Below are positions 40,256-49,057 of a stretch of 49,901 bases of DNA, piece by piece. The DNA is from Paenibacillus amylolyticus (lineage in GTDB: Bacteria; Bacillota; Bacilli; Paenibacillales; Paenibacillaceae). How positions within the stretch are numbered: the first letter of the stretch is position 1; each line of letters begins with the position of its first letter. Made by a program: the position numbers and the translations under genes. The notes under the pieces were generated by a model. The model saw nothing but the letters and a program-made list of their open reading frames with translations, was not told the DNA's origin and did not search any database. Location of the stretch: the NCBI RefSeq assembly GCF_003719335.1, contig NZ_RIAS01000025.1, positions 1 through 49,901 of the forward strand, in the 5' to 3' direction.

Positions 40256-40890
40256 TATTCCTCAATATATATTTTTATTAGTTGATCTTTGTTCTCGTAT
40301 TGCACTAGCTTTTTGTCTTGAAAAAGGAAGTATCTTCCATAGATGTTTTTGAGGTCTGATAAATTGTGAGTGATGTTCAATATGATTTTGTTTGGATGCT
40401 GTCTGCTATAAATGTTAAGAAATTGGTGAATCTCATTGACTGTTGCTTTATCTAGAGAATTAGTGATCTCGTCGAGTATGATAATTTCCTTATTTTCTAA
40501 AAGAAACGATACCAGCTTAAGCTTCTGTTTCTGTCCATCACTTAAATTTTTAATGAGAATGTTGGATGGTATATTTTTAATATTCAATAAATCACTAAGC
40601 TGATCCAACATCATCCGATCATATCTTTTGATTAATATCTTAAAAAGCAATTTGGCTGAAATATCTTCAGGTATATTAGAATAACTTGAGATTACGGTTA
40701 GATTTGAGGATAGTTGTTTCGGGAAAAAACCGCTCTTATTTAGAATAAAGTCTTTCGCCAGTCTGGATTTCCCCACACCGTTCTTCCCTACAATATGGTT
40801 GACACCCCCTGGTTGAAAATGTAAATGTGCGTGATCAAGCAAGAGATTATTTTTGATTCTTAACGTATAGCCACTGATATCTAAAACCAT
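40255..40890 (-). CDS. epeA: Epipeptide ABC transporter ATPase (EpeA/YydI-like)
   Basis: 211 residues. Walker A HIVGKNGVGKSRLAKDF, signature NLSDGQKQKLKLVSFLLENK, Walker B IIILDEITNSLDKA (E for catalysis present) and THNLSDLK are all visible. It lies between the permease and the peptidase scrap, all on the minus strand. Size equals YydI. GAGGAGG lies upstream of the start. Likely still functional as a self-protection transporter. Confidence 0.8.
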   Translation of the reverse strand: MVLDISGYTLRIKNNLLLDHAHLHFQPGGVNHIVGKNGVGKSRLAKDFILNKSGFFPKQLSSNLTVISSYSNIPEDISAKLLFKILIKRYDRMMLDQLSDLLNIKNIPSNILIKNLSDGQKQKLKLVSFLLENKEIIILDEITNSLDKATVNEIHQFLNIYSRQHPNKIILNITHNLSDLKNIYGRYFLFQDKKLVQYENKDQLIKIYIEE

Positions 40891-40909
40891 GGCATGAATT
40901 CCTCCTCAT

Positions 40910-41160
40910 TTAAAACCACAATAATACTGAACGTATAGCTAGTAATACTCCAATAATCTGAATTACTTTAATAATCAAATGATTTTTCTTGGAGTCTTCA
41001 AATTCATCTTTATTCAAAAGTGTAAGTAAAATTTTATATCCATCAGAGTTCAACACGGGGATCACATTCCATATTAATGCTAAAAAGAAGAAAATATAGG
41101 ATACCGACAACATATCCATTTTCAAGAATAACGTATTGATGATCTGGACTGTTAAAATAA
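40910..41160 (-). pseudogene. epeP: C-terminal scrap of a YydH/EpeP-like membrane peptidase
   Basis: The frame reads SVSYIFFFLALIWNVIPVLN followed by SDGYKILLTLLNK and ends KVIQIIGVLLAIRSVLLWF. NVIPVLNSDGYK corresponds to the conserved N-P-x-x-x-D-G motif of M50-type intramembrane peptidases, which ends in the second catalytic residue. The N-terminal part with the HExxH site is missing; the fusion to the peptide gene lies near 41155-41162. Confidence 0.65.
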
Positions 41161-41259
41161 ATCCAAGCACCTTCTCCAGATCTAATAAAGTACCAAAAGT
41201 CATTAACTTTAAGCAGTTTCTCCGATTTAGAAATCAATTCATTAATCTCTAATTTTCAT
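41155..41259 (-). pseudogene. epeX: Truncated epipeptide precursor gene (YydF/EpeX-like)
   Basis: On the minus strand ATG 41259 (AAAGGAAG 10 bases upstream) is followed by AAAATTAGAG. If one A is dropped the frame reads MKLEINELISKSEKLLKVND then FWYFIRSGEGAWI. B. subtilis EpeX ends KLAKVNDLWYFVKSKENRWI plus LGSGH, so the match covers the leader end and most of the core. The tail is replaced by peptidase sequence, and the radical-SAM epimerase gene is absent. Without a start change the peptide is not made from this ATG; TTG 41237 could be used in frame. Confidence 0.65.
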
Positions 41260-41428
41260 ATGTATTAACTTCCTTTCAATCACCATTATTATACATGTAA
41301 TTGTTATACAGACAAGTAAAAAAATATGTTAAACCTATTAAGTGATTGGATACTGATGGGTATTAACGAGACTTTGATCAATATTGCTGAAGCTTCGCCT
41401 AACAACTGAATACTATTTTCTTTCATAA

Positions 41429-41526
41429 TGTCCGTACCATTGCTCTGGGTGAGTTGCATGACGAAGAGCCGTGCCGAATCTAAAAATTGACAATGAGAAA
41501 GAATCTCAACTACAATGACAACAGCA
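41429..41526 (+). pseudogene. Deleted copy of the fhuF-like gene
   Basis: TGTCCGTA...GAGTTGCATGACGAAGAG (41429-41477) matches 38401-38449, and AAAATTGACAATGAGAAAG to CAACTACAATGACA (41483-41520) matches 39058-39095. About 607 bases between are lost. It lies just before the intact regulator gene, in the place where fhuF would stand. Confidence 0.8.
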
Positions 41527-41563
41527 ATGATTATACCTATGCGATTGTCAGGAGATGAGAGAA

Positions 41564-43291
41564 ATGCCGCTGCAAGAACAGACAAGTGGTTGGAGTGATA
41601 CAGCGATCAAGATGCTTGACGGATATAGCGGTACTTTGCAGACAGGCAGCGTTTTACACGAAACAAATGTAACTTCTAATGTACTGCTACTGGCATACGG
41701 AGGCGAAGGGGAGCTTGCAATGGATGGCGAGGGTTGCCACATTGGGGCTTCTTTTGCCTGTCATGCGGTGAAGGGATCATCCTACACGCTGACGGTCAGA
41801 TCAGAGGACATTCATTATATAGTGATCAAGTACAAGGCTTCTTCCATGGAGGGAGCCTCTATTGTTATGCCTTCGTACCGTAAACATCCGTTGCGCAGAT
41901 CCTTTGTGCAGAACTCGGCAGCCCATGCCGAATGGATCGAAAACGCCGAAAAAATCGTGGCCAAATGGCGCCGCGGCGAAGGACTGGAACGATTTTATGC
42001 GAACGCCTTGCTCCAAGGGATGATCTATGAGCTGATCATGGCATATGAACGTGGTCAGGGGGGAGCGGAGTCCGACATGGTGGATGTGGTCGCTTCCTAT
42101 ATCGCGTCGCACTATCGTCAGAACCTGGAGCTGAAAGAGTTGGCTGCCCTTGCAGGTTGTAGCGTAAGACAGCTGCAGCGTCGTTTCAAACAAGAAAAGC
42201 AACTCGGACCGATGGAGTACGTCATTCAGCTCCGCATGGAAAGTGCTTCACGCATGCTGCGTCATACGGACGCTTCCATCGGAGAAATTGCAGACAAACT
42301 GGGCTATCGGGATATGTATTATTTCAGCAGGGCGTTTAAAAAATATGTTGGCGTTCCACCGCTGCATTATCGGCATGCCGCCGCTTCTAGAACGGATGCA
42401 GACTATGCGAATGCCTTATTGCAAAACCGCACAGCTTCATCCTATGAATCTGCTCAAGGATCGGTCATCTGTCATATGAAGGGGGAGTACACCGTCACCG
42501 AAACACCCCAGCGTATCGCTGTTCTTGATGTGCAATATGCCGATCATTTGCTTGCTCTGGGCTTGGCCCCGGTAGGAAGTGTCGGACTAGGAAGCAGCGT
42601 GTTATCCTTCCCACAGTCCCTTCGGGCAGGACTCCAGCACACCGAATTACTAGGTACATATGAATATCCCGATTTGCCTGCGGTAGAACGACTTGCACCG
42701 GATCTGATTATCTGCACCGAGGTACATGAGCAGTATCTTGAACGATTAAGTGCGACCGCTCCAGTTCTGATGTTTAAGCGTAATGAAAACTGGCAGACGA
42801 TCCTGAGTCTGTTCGCTGAACTAACAGGCAAGCGAGCGGAGGCTAAGCAGATTATTGCGGATTATCTCCGTCGCACGGCTTTGTTGTCTGAGGAGTTGGC
42901 TACGGTATTGGCAGGCAATAGTGTGGCCTTGATCCGTCCACTGGACTCTCTCGTTCGTGTCCATTCCGCCGCTCATCGCACAGGTGCGGTGCTGTACCGT
43001 GATCTAGGTCTGCCCGTCCCGTTGTTTGTAGCAGACACCTCCGACACGGCCTATCACATCTCGGTTGAGAGATTACCAGCAGTTCAGGCGAGTCACTACT
43101 TTTTACTGAGTAATGAGCTTATGCAGGATGGGATATCGGCGACAGAGCAACGGGTTTTGGAGATGCTTGGTGGGGGAAAGGAGCAGCGAGTGCATTCGGT
43201 AGATGCCGCAACTTGGATTGGGTGTTATGGACCGATGGGAATTAATGGGATTGTGGATCAGGTTGAGCAGGCGTTGTTGGGATTTACATAA
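41564..43291 (+). CDS. btr: AraC-family regulator with a siderophore-binding sensor domain (Btr-like)
   Basis: 575 residues in three parts: a cupin-like N-terminal domain (about 1-120), two AraC helix-turn-helix motifs (LELKELAALAGCSVRQLQRR and ASIGEIADKLGYRDMYYFSR, about 185-275), and a PeripBP domain (about 305-575). This layout is that of B. subtilis Btr, which senses ferric bacillibactin in the cytoplasm and activates siderophore uptake. The sensor shares RVH..HRTG..LY.DLGL and YGP..IN..VDQ..ALLG with the binding lipoprotein at 37276. AGGAG at 41550-41554 is 9 bases from ATG 41564. Confidence 0.9.
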   Translation: MPLQEQTSGWSDTAIKMLDGYSGTLQTGSVLHETNVTSNVLLLAYGGEGELAMDGEGCHIGASFACHAVKGSSYTLTVRSEDIHYIVIKYKASSMEGASIVMPSYRKHPLRRSFVQNSAAHAEWIENAEKIVAKWRRGEGLERFYANALLQGMIYELIMAYERGQGGAESDMVDVVASYIASHYRQNLELKELAALAGCSVRQLQRRFKQEKQLGPMEYVIQLRMESASRMLRHTDASIGEIADKLGYRDMYYFSRAFKKYVGVPPLHYRHAAASRTDADYANALLQNRTASSYESAQGSVICHMKGEYTVTETPQRIAVLDVQYADHLLALGLAPVGSVGLGSSVLSFPQSLRAGLQHTELLGTYEYPDLPAVERLAPDLIICTEVHEQYLERLSATAPVLMFKRNENWQTILSLFAELTGKRAEAKQIIADYLRRTALLSEELATVLAGNSVALIRPLDSLVRVHSAAHRTGAVLYRDLGLPVPLFVADTSDTAYHISVERLPAVQASHYFLLSNELMQDGISATEQRVLEMLGGGKEQRVHSVDAATWIGCYGPMGINGIVDQVEQALLGFT

Positions 43292-43338
43292 AGCATTTAC
43301 CCTAATCGGAGTTCAAATAGCTATTCTAAAGACTATAG

Positions 43339-43385
43339 ACAGGTCATCTTTTCTCTCAGTAAAGAGGATAGGTGACCTGTTTTTT
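43339..43385 (+). terminator. Intrinsic terminator after the regulator
   Basis: ACAGGTCA (43339-43346) pairs with TGACCTGT (43373-43380), followed by TTTTT. The remaining bases to 43591 show no gene. Confidence 0.75.
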
Positions 43386-43591
43386 GGGTTTTAACGAGTT
43401 GGAATAGGGCGAAAGTTCTAAAGATAGTTCTTAAAGCACAGGAATTCTTTTCGATAATGCCGCAAAATGGATTTTGTCTATGTAGTAAAGGTTATATAAG
43501 GGGTTCAACGAATTCCAGTATTACTTAATGCTTATGTTTCAGCAATAGTGAGATTCTCAGGATTGAATCTAAATGATAGGGAGAGTAGTCG

Positions 43592-46500
43592 ATGAAGAGC
43601 TTATTACGAAAAATGTTGGTCCTGGTCACCATTGCATTAACCTTTCAGGCGGGATTCGGTAATTATATTACGCCGACAACCTTTGCAGCGACGGGTCCTA
43701 TATTAACTTTAACTGGTGGTTCTGCTTCGTTCGTGGCTGGAGATAATTCGTCCTCAACTCCGGTTGCTATCGACTATGGCATAACGGTAACCTCGGATAG
43801 CGGTACTACTCTTGAAAGCGCAACAGTGGCGATTACAGGTAATTTTCATGCTGGAGAAGATGTGCTGATGTTCATTAATCACGGGCAGACCATGGGGAAT
43901 ATTACAGCCAGCTATAATGCAGCTACTGGCGTGCTGACGTTGACATCAGCTGGCGCAACCGCAACGTTGGCGCAGTGGCAAGCCGCTTTGAGAACAATTA
44001 CTTATACAGATACAGCGATCACGCCAAATACAGCGACACGTACGGTTAGCTTTACGGTGACGGACGGTGTTGATACAAGTAACACGGCAACACGAATTAT
44101 AACGGTTGTAGCTACCAACCAGACTCCAATTTTGACCACAAGCGGTGGTTCGACGAATTACATCTCCGGTGCTTTGACTCCGGTGGCGATCGACAGCGGT
44201 CTAATGGTATCAGACCTGGATAATGCAACCTTGGCTAGTGCATCGGTTAGTATTATAAGTAATTTTGACGCGGGAAAAGACGTATTAGTATACACGAACG
44301 ACGGGCAGACCATGGGAAATATTACAGCCAGTTATACTGCATCTACTGGTGTGCTGACACTGACATCGGCGGGTGCAACCGCAACGTTGGCACAGTGGCA
44401 GAGTGCGTTGAGAAGTATTTCATTCTCAAGTACAAGTGCTACGCCAGGGCAGCGTATCATTAGCTATTCCGTAAATGATGGAGTGAAGACCAGCGTTGCT
44501 GTTACACGTACAGTGGAAGTAAAGGTGATCACGCCTCTGAGCCTGACTACAAGCAGTGGTTCGGCTTCATTCGTGGCTGGAGATAATGCGTCCTCAATTC
44601 CGGTCGTTATCGACTCCGCCATATTGTTAACAATAGATAGCAGCACGACTCTTGCAAGCGCAACAGTGGCGATTACAGGCAATCTTCAAGTTGGAGAAGA
44701 TCTGCTGTTGTTCACTAATAACGGGTTGAACAAGGGAAATATTGTCGCCAGTTATACTGCATCTAATGGTGTGCTGACATTGACATCCGCAGGCTCTACT
44801 GCAACGTGGCCACAGTGGCAGAACGCCCTGAGATCAATTGCTTATGCTAGTGCAGCGATCACACCGAATACGGCGGACCGTACGGTTAGCTTCAATGTGA
44901 CAGACGGAGTGGATACAAGTAATACGGCGACACGAATTGTAACGGTTGCAACTACGGATCAGACACCAATCGTGACCACAAGTGGGAGTACGACGAATTA
45001 CATCTCTGGAGCTTCGACTCCGGTATCTATTGACAGCGCTCTAACTGTATTCGACCTGGATAATGCAACCTTGAGTAGCGCAACGGTTAGCATTGCGAGC
45101 AACTTCGACGCGGGAAAAGACGTATTGGAATACACCAATGATGGGGTGACCATGGGAAATATTACGTCGACTTATAGTGCATCTACTGGCGTACTGACGC
45201 TGATATCATCAGGCGGGACCGCAACGTTGGCGCAGTGGCAGAGAGCGTTGAGGGGAGTTTCGTTCTCAAGCACGAGCGCCACGCCAGGGCTACGCAATAT
45301 TAGCTATATCGTAAGCGACGGAACAAAGACAAGCGTTGCTGCTACACATACTGTGGAAGTGACGGTGATCGCACCTCCGATGCTGACTACAAGCAGCGGT
45401 TCGTCTTCATTTGTGGCTGGGGATAATATACCTTCAACTCCGGTCGTTATCGACTCTGGCATAACGGTAACAGCAGATAGCAACACTACCCTTGCAAGCG
45501 CAACTGTGGCGATTACAGGCAATCTTCATGTTGGAGAAGATGTGCTCCGTTTCATCAATGACGGGCTGACCATGGGGAATATTACAGCCAGTTATAATGC
45601 ATCTACGGGTGTGCTGACGCTGACATCATCGGGCGGAATGGCAACGTTGGTGCAGTGGCAAGCCGCTTTGAGATCGATTACTTATACCAATACGGCGATC
45701 AAGCCAAATACGGCGACACGTGTAGTAAGCTTCACGGTGACGGATGACGACAATGTGAGCAATACAGCGGCAAGAACTGTGATGGTGATGGATACCAACC
45801 AGACACCTATTGTGACTACGAGTGATGGTTCGACCAATTATATCTCTGGAACTTCGACTCCGGTCGCTATTGACGGCGGTCTGACGGTATCCGACTTGGA
45901 CAATGCAACCTTGGCTAGTGCAACAGTTAGCATCGCGAGCCACTTCGATGCTGGAAAAGACGTATTGGCTTACATCAATGATGGAGCGAGCATGGGGAAT
46001 ATTACGGCGAATTATGATGCTCTCATGGGTGTTTTGACGCTGACGTCCGCAGGTGGAACCGCAACGTTGGCGCAGTGGCAGAACGCATTGCAAGCAGTTA
46101 CTTACAGTAACACACAAGTTTCTACGAATATGACGACGCGCACGATCAGCTTTACCGTAAGCGACGGCAACAAAATGAGCGGCATTGCAACAAAGAGCAT
46201 TACCTTGCAGGGATTAAACAGTTTAAAGACCGCTACGAATACGTTGAGCGTATCGACCGGACAAACGGTTTCTGTAGCGATTACAGCTGTTTTCTCAGAT
46301 CAGTCGCAAAGAGATGTGACCTCATGGGTAACCTGGACTGTTCGCAATCCGTCAATTGCTAATGTTACCAGTGGCAGGGTTACAGGTAAGGCAGCGGGCA
46401 GTACTGTCGTCAGTGCTGTGTATGGAACCCAATCGGTAGATATAAACTTAACAGTAACCGGTACGCCAGTTACGGGGTCAGGATCCTCTCCGAGCAGTTC

Positions 46501-47206
46501 AACCAATACCAGCACTTCGATCGATAATAGTACTCCGGTTAAAACGGAACCTTCAATACCTCCTGCTAAAGAGACCAAGCATTTTCAAGCTCTTGTTGAA
46601 ACCGATCGGCTTGTAGCTTTTATCAAAGGGGCATTGGCTGGTAACACAGTCGCAGTAACCTTCCAGGATGCTGCGTCCCACTGGGCTTCCAAAGATATTT
46701 TATCCGCTGCCAAGATAGGTATAATTAATGGGTACCCAGACGGCCGATTCAAGCCGGATGCTTCTATTACGAGAGCAGAGTTCAGCGCACTTCTTGTTAA
46801 AGCATTCGCTCTGCGTTCAGGAAGCGGAACGATTGAGTTACTGGATATTCAGAACTCCTGGGCGCGAGAGTCTATAGAAATTCTTGCTTCCAATGGAGTT
46901 ATTAACGGGTACTCTGACGGAACATTCCACGCTGATTACAGGATTACACGAGCCGAGATGGTTGCTATGATCTCGAAAATCCTGATTGTTCAGAATAGTG
47001 CACCTGGCGATGCAGCAACATTCGTTGACGTAGCACCCAAGCATTGGGCGAAGGAGATCATTGAAACGGCTGCAAAGTCAGGATTACTTGAGGGCAAGAG
47101 CCAGAATCGGTTTGAACCGGACGCCAACCTTACGAGGGCGGAAGCCTTAACGGTGATCATGCGCATGCTGAGAGAGAATCCAACGATAGATCAATTGCTG
47201 GGTTAA
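43592..47206 (+). CDS. S-layer-type surface protein with three double repeats, Big domain and three SLH domains
   Basis: 1204 residues. Signal peptide (about 1-33, ending TFAA). Residues 36-875 are three 280-residue units, each an A module (SFVAGDN, LATLAQWQAALRSITY) and a B module (TNYISG, LDNATLASATVSI). Each ends in a SFTVTDG-like strand, so cadherin/Ig-like folds are likely. A bacterial Ig-like (Big_2) domain covers about 878-960, a Ser/Thr linker 961-1005, and three SLH domains about 1022-1198 (ITRAEFSALLVKA, ITRAEMVAMISKI, LTRAEALTVIMRM), which bind pyruvylated cell-wall polysaccharide. GGGAGAG precedes the ATG. Likely an adhesin or surface scaffold. Confidence 0.88.
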   Translation: MKSLLRKMLVLVTIALTFQAGFGNYITPTTFAATGPILTLTGGSASFVAGDNSSSTPVAIDYGITVTSDSGTTLESATVAITGNFHAGEDVLMFINHGQTMGNITASYNAATGVLTLTSAGATATLAQWQAALRTITYTDTAITPNTATRTVSFTVTDGVDTSNTATRIITVVATNQTPILTTSGGSTNYISGALTPVAIDSGLMVSDLDNATLASASVSIISNFDAGKDVLVYTNDGQTMGNITASYTASTGVLTLTSAGATATLAQWQSALRSISFSSTSATPGQRIISYSVNDGVKTSVAVTRTVEVKVITPLSLTTSSGSASFVAGDNASSIPVVIDSAILLTIDSSTTLASATVAITGNLQVGEDLLLFTNNGLNKGNIVASYTASNGVLTLTSAGSTATWPQWQNALRSIAYASAAITPNTADRTVSFNVTDGVDTSNTATRIVTVATTDQTPIVTTSGSTTNYISGASTPVSIDSALTVFDLDNATLSSATVSIASNFDAGKDVLEYTNDGVTMGNITSTYSASTGVLTLISSGGTATLAQWQRALRGVSFSSTSATPGLRNISYIVSDGTKTSVAATHTVEVTVIAPPMLTTSSGSSSFVAGDNIPSTPVVIDSGITVTADSNTTLASATVAITGNLHVGEDVLRFINDGLTMGNITASYNASTGVLTLTSSGGMATLVQWQAALRSITYTNTAIKPNTATRVVSFTVTDDDNVSNTAARTVMVMDTNQTPIVTTSDGSTNYISGTSTPVAIDGGLTVSDLDNATLASATVSIASHFDAGKDVLAYINDGASMGNITANYDALMGVLTLTSAGGTATLAQWQNALQAVTYSNTQVSTNMTTRTISFTVSDGNKMSGIATKSITLQGLNSLKTATNTLSVSTGQTVSVAITAVFSDQSQRDVTSWVTWTVRNPSIANVTSGRVTGKAAGSTVVSAVYGTQSVDINLTVTGTPVTGSGSSPSSSTNTSTSIDNSTPVKTEPSIPPAKETKHFQALVETDRLVAFIKGALAGNTVAVTFQDAASHWASKDILSAAKIGIINGYPDGRFKPDASITRAEFSALLVKAFALRSGSGTIELLDIQNSWARESIEILASNGVINGYSDGTFHADYRITRAEMVAMISKILIVQNSAPGDAATFVDVAPKHWAKEIIETAAKSGLLEGKSQNRFEPDANLTRAEALTVIMRMLRENPTIDQLLG
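43699..46215 (+). repeat. Three tandem 840-bp repeats inside the surface-protein gene
   Basis: Equivalent points recur every 840 bases: GCTTC-TTCGTGGCTGG at 43723, 44563 and 45403, and GAATTACATCTC-GG at 44151, 44991 and 45831. Each unit is itself an imperfect A/B dimer of about 420 bases. The match is high at DNA level, so unit number may vary by recombination. Confidence 0.88.
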
Positions 47207-47425
47207 CCATGAAATAGCCCATAGCTTTTAAGCTGAGCAGATATAAGACAAAGAAAAGTCCCCCTTTTCGGTAAGCAGTGTATGGATAAAACCTGCTACA
47301 GTGAAGGGGGATACCTATTTAAAATTTGGTTTCTTGGATATACCTTCAGGGAGCATTCGGTAAGTAGATAACTTCTTATAACAAAGATTTATAGAAGATT
47401 AAAATGAATTCCCTCTAATGTGTGT

Positions 47426-47483
47426 GAACTGTGGCCCGTAAAAGGCACTTTTTTCAAAGTGTCCATCTTACGGGTCACAGTTC
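47426..47483. other. Long hairpin, possible attenuator or small RNA element
   Basis: GAACTGTGGCCCGTAA (47426-47441) pairs with TTACGGGTCACAGTTC (47468-47483), one G-T wobble, and the inner GGCACTTT with AAAGTGTCC. It has no T-run of its own and is followed at once by a terminator. Confidence 0.5.
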
Positions 47484-47510
47484 AACGCTGGTCATACCCA
47501 GCGTTTTTTT
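47484..47510 (+). terminator. Intrinsic terminator
   Basis: AACGCTGG (47484-47491) pairs with CCAGCGTT (47498-47505), followed by TTTTTT. The 47207-47425 stretch holds an imperfect TCCCCCTT/AAGGGGGA hairpin (47259-47311) and no gene. Confidence 0.85.
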
Positions 47511-47568
47511 ATTAAATAAGATCGAACAATTCAGATGTAAATTTCGTTAAAGATTGAGGAGGAATATG

Positions 47569-47991
47569 ATGAAAAAATATTCACTTTACACCTTAATTTG
47601 TGCTTCATTTTTGATCTTGATTCTTAGCAGCTGCCAAATTTCTAATCAGTCCGATCAGGTGGAAGTAAGCAAAGAACCCAAAGAATTAGAAACCTTTTAT
47701 CCCGGGGATATTACACAGGTTGATTCTATTAGAATAACGAGCAGTGATGGCACTAAAAAAACAACTACAGATCAAGCACTAATTAAGGAATGGATTGAAA
47801 AGGTTCGCCACTTAAAAATCGTACTTGATCCTGACCAAGAAGATACAACGGGGGTTTTGTTCTATGTCACTATGTTTGAGCAGGGGGAAAAAATGTTAAA
47901 TATGACGCCTACTACTATGAATAATCAGCGAATGGAGCCGCAATTGGAATTAGCAGACCAAATGACGGAGCTTTACAATACTATAAAATAA
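47569..47991 (+). CDS. Small lipoprotein
   Basis: 140 residues. Signal peptide with lipobox LSSC (about Cys22). The mature domain (about 40-140) has TQVDSIRITSSDGTKKTTTD and LIKEWIEKVRHLKIV, a small alpha/beta fold seen in several Bacillales lipoproteins. GAGGAGG at 47556-47562 fits ATG 47569, six bases away. Located outside the membrane; function unknown. Confidence 0.75.
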   Translation: MKKYSLYTLICASFLILILSSCQISNQSDQVEVSKEPKELETFYPGDITQVDSIRITSSDGTKKTTTDQALIKEWIEKVRHLKIVLDPDQEDTTGVLFYVTMFEQGEKMLNMTPTTMNNQRMEPQLELADQMTELYNTIK

Positions 47992-48027
47992 TTGATAATC
48001 GCTGGCTAACTTCTAAGTACAATGTAA

Positions 48028-48066
48028 AGCAACGCTCGTTTAAAATGATGGGGCGTTGCTTGCTTT
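48028..48066 (+). terminator. Terminator-like hairpin
   Basis: AGCAACGC (48028-48035) pairs with GCGTTGCT (48053-48060), then TGCTTTACTC. The following bases to 48280 contain no gene. Confidence 0.55.
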
Positions 48067-48280
48067 ACTCTTCTAAGGTTGACAATTTTCAAATTGTTTT
48101 TTACTTCTAAACACTTTTGAATACTTCTGTGGCCTAAGTAGTATATGAGTTGCTGCCTAGGAAAGGTGAGATCAGACCTTAATGAAACTCGCCTTTCGCC
48201 GAGCCGTTGATTAGTTTGACTAACCTATATTTTAAAATGATAGAAAGTTTTAAAAATACGAATAATAGGAGGTATAGCAC

Positions 48281-48511
48281 ATGAAATGGCAGGAAGTGAG
48301 AGAGCTATTCCCTGACAAATTTGTTCTGGTTTCTATCCTTCAATATCATGAGGAAGATAACAAAAAAGTCGTGGATGAGGTTGCACCAATTCGTACTGTA
48401 TCCGAACAAGATGCGAATAAAGAGTTTTTTCGAGTAGAACCTGGTAACGTTGTATATCATACTTCAAATCCAGACTTTGTGATTCATCTCCGCAAAGATC
48501 CATTAATGTGA
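48281..48511 (+). CDS. Small unknown protein
   Basis: 76 residues, soluble: FPDKFVLVSILQYHEEDNKK, then an acidic turn and FFRVEPGNVVYHTSNPDFVI. TAGGAGGTATAG lies 7 bases from the ATG. The composition resembles small Bacillales proteins next to toxin or transport genes. No family recognised. Confidence 0.65.
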   Translation: MKWQEVRELFPDKFVLVSILQYHEEDNKKVVDEVAPIRTVSEQDANKEFFRVEPGNVVYHTSNPDFVIHLRKDPLM

Positions 48512-48560
48512 GCGGGATATTGAACGGATATATGGAGCAAAAGATTTAGAAGGAGAGCCT

Positions 48561-48974
48561 ATGAGCGAAAGAACTGAAAAGAAATTGAAAATGCAATTTG
48601 GCTTCATCATAATATTTATTTTTATCATTGGCGTGCAATTAATTGTCAAAAACTACTTCGTGAATGATACCCCTGCATGGACAACTGGATTATCCATTTC
48701 TTGTTTTATTATATTTTGTATACTTGGACTGCTAACCTACCTTGATCTCAAGAACCAAGAACAATTCGTAACCATTGGACAAATCGTAGATGTGAAGCAG
48801 GATAAAAATATCATTATAGTCAAAGGATTGGGAAAAGGGCATCGCAAAATATTAATAAAAGATAGTCATATCCTGAATATGATGCAGCCAAATGAACTAA
48901 TCGAAATCACGAGATTGAATTATACTAAGATGATAACGAAAAAAGTATATCAGAACCAGGAGCTACAACTTTGA
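48561..48974 (+). CDS. Two-helix membrane protein with a cytoplasmic domain
   Basis: 137 residues. Hydrophobic helices at about 12-30 and 43-62, then a soluble part (QEQFVTIGQIVDVKQDKNII, LGKGHRKILIKDSHILNMM). GAAGGAGAG supports the ATG. No family recognised. Confidence 0.68.
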   Translation: MSERTEKKLKMQFGFIIIFIFIIGVQLIVKNYFVNDTPAWTTGLSISCFIIFCILGLLTYLDLKNQEQFVTIGQIVDVKQDKNIIIVKGLGKGHRKILIKDSHILNMMQPNELIEITRLNYTKMITKKVYQNQELQL

Positions 48975-49057
48975 TCAAGTGATGAAAGAGTTGTGGCTTT
49001 TTATTTATCGATGACCGTAGTAATTAACGAAAGCAGATTCTCCTGAAGCCCGAGGTT

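Noticed and set aside
41389..41412. TCGCCTAACAAC next to GAATAC, resembling the left edge of S6
   Set aside because: Twelve bases match, but the inner box is in the wrong orientation and no other attC part follows; may be chance.
45626..46117. Minus-strand ORFs inside the surface-protein gene (also 44464-44682, 45304-45522, 46300-46578)
   Set aside because: They recur with the DNA repeats and mirror the plus-strand codons; no SD.
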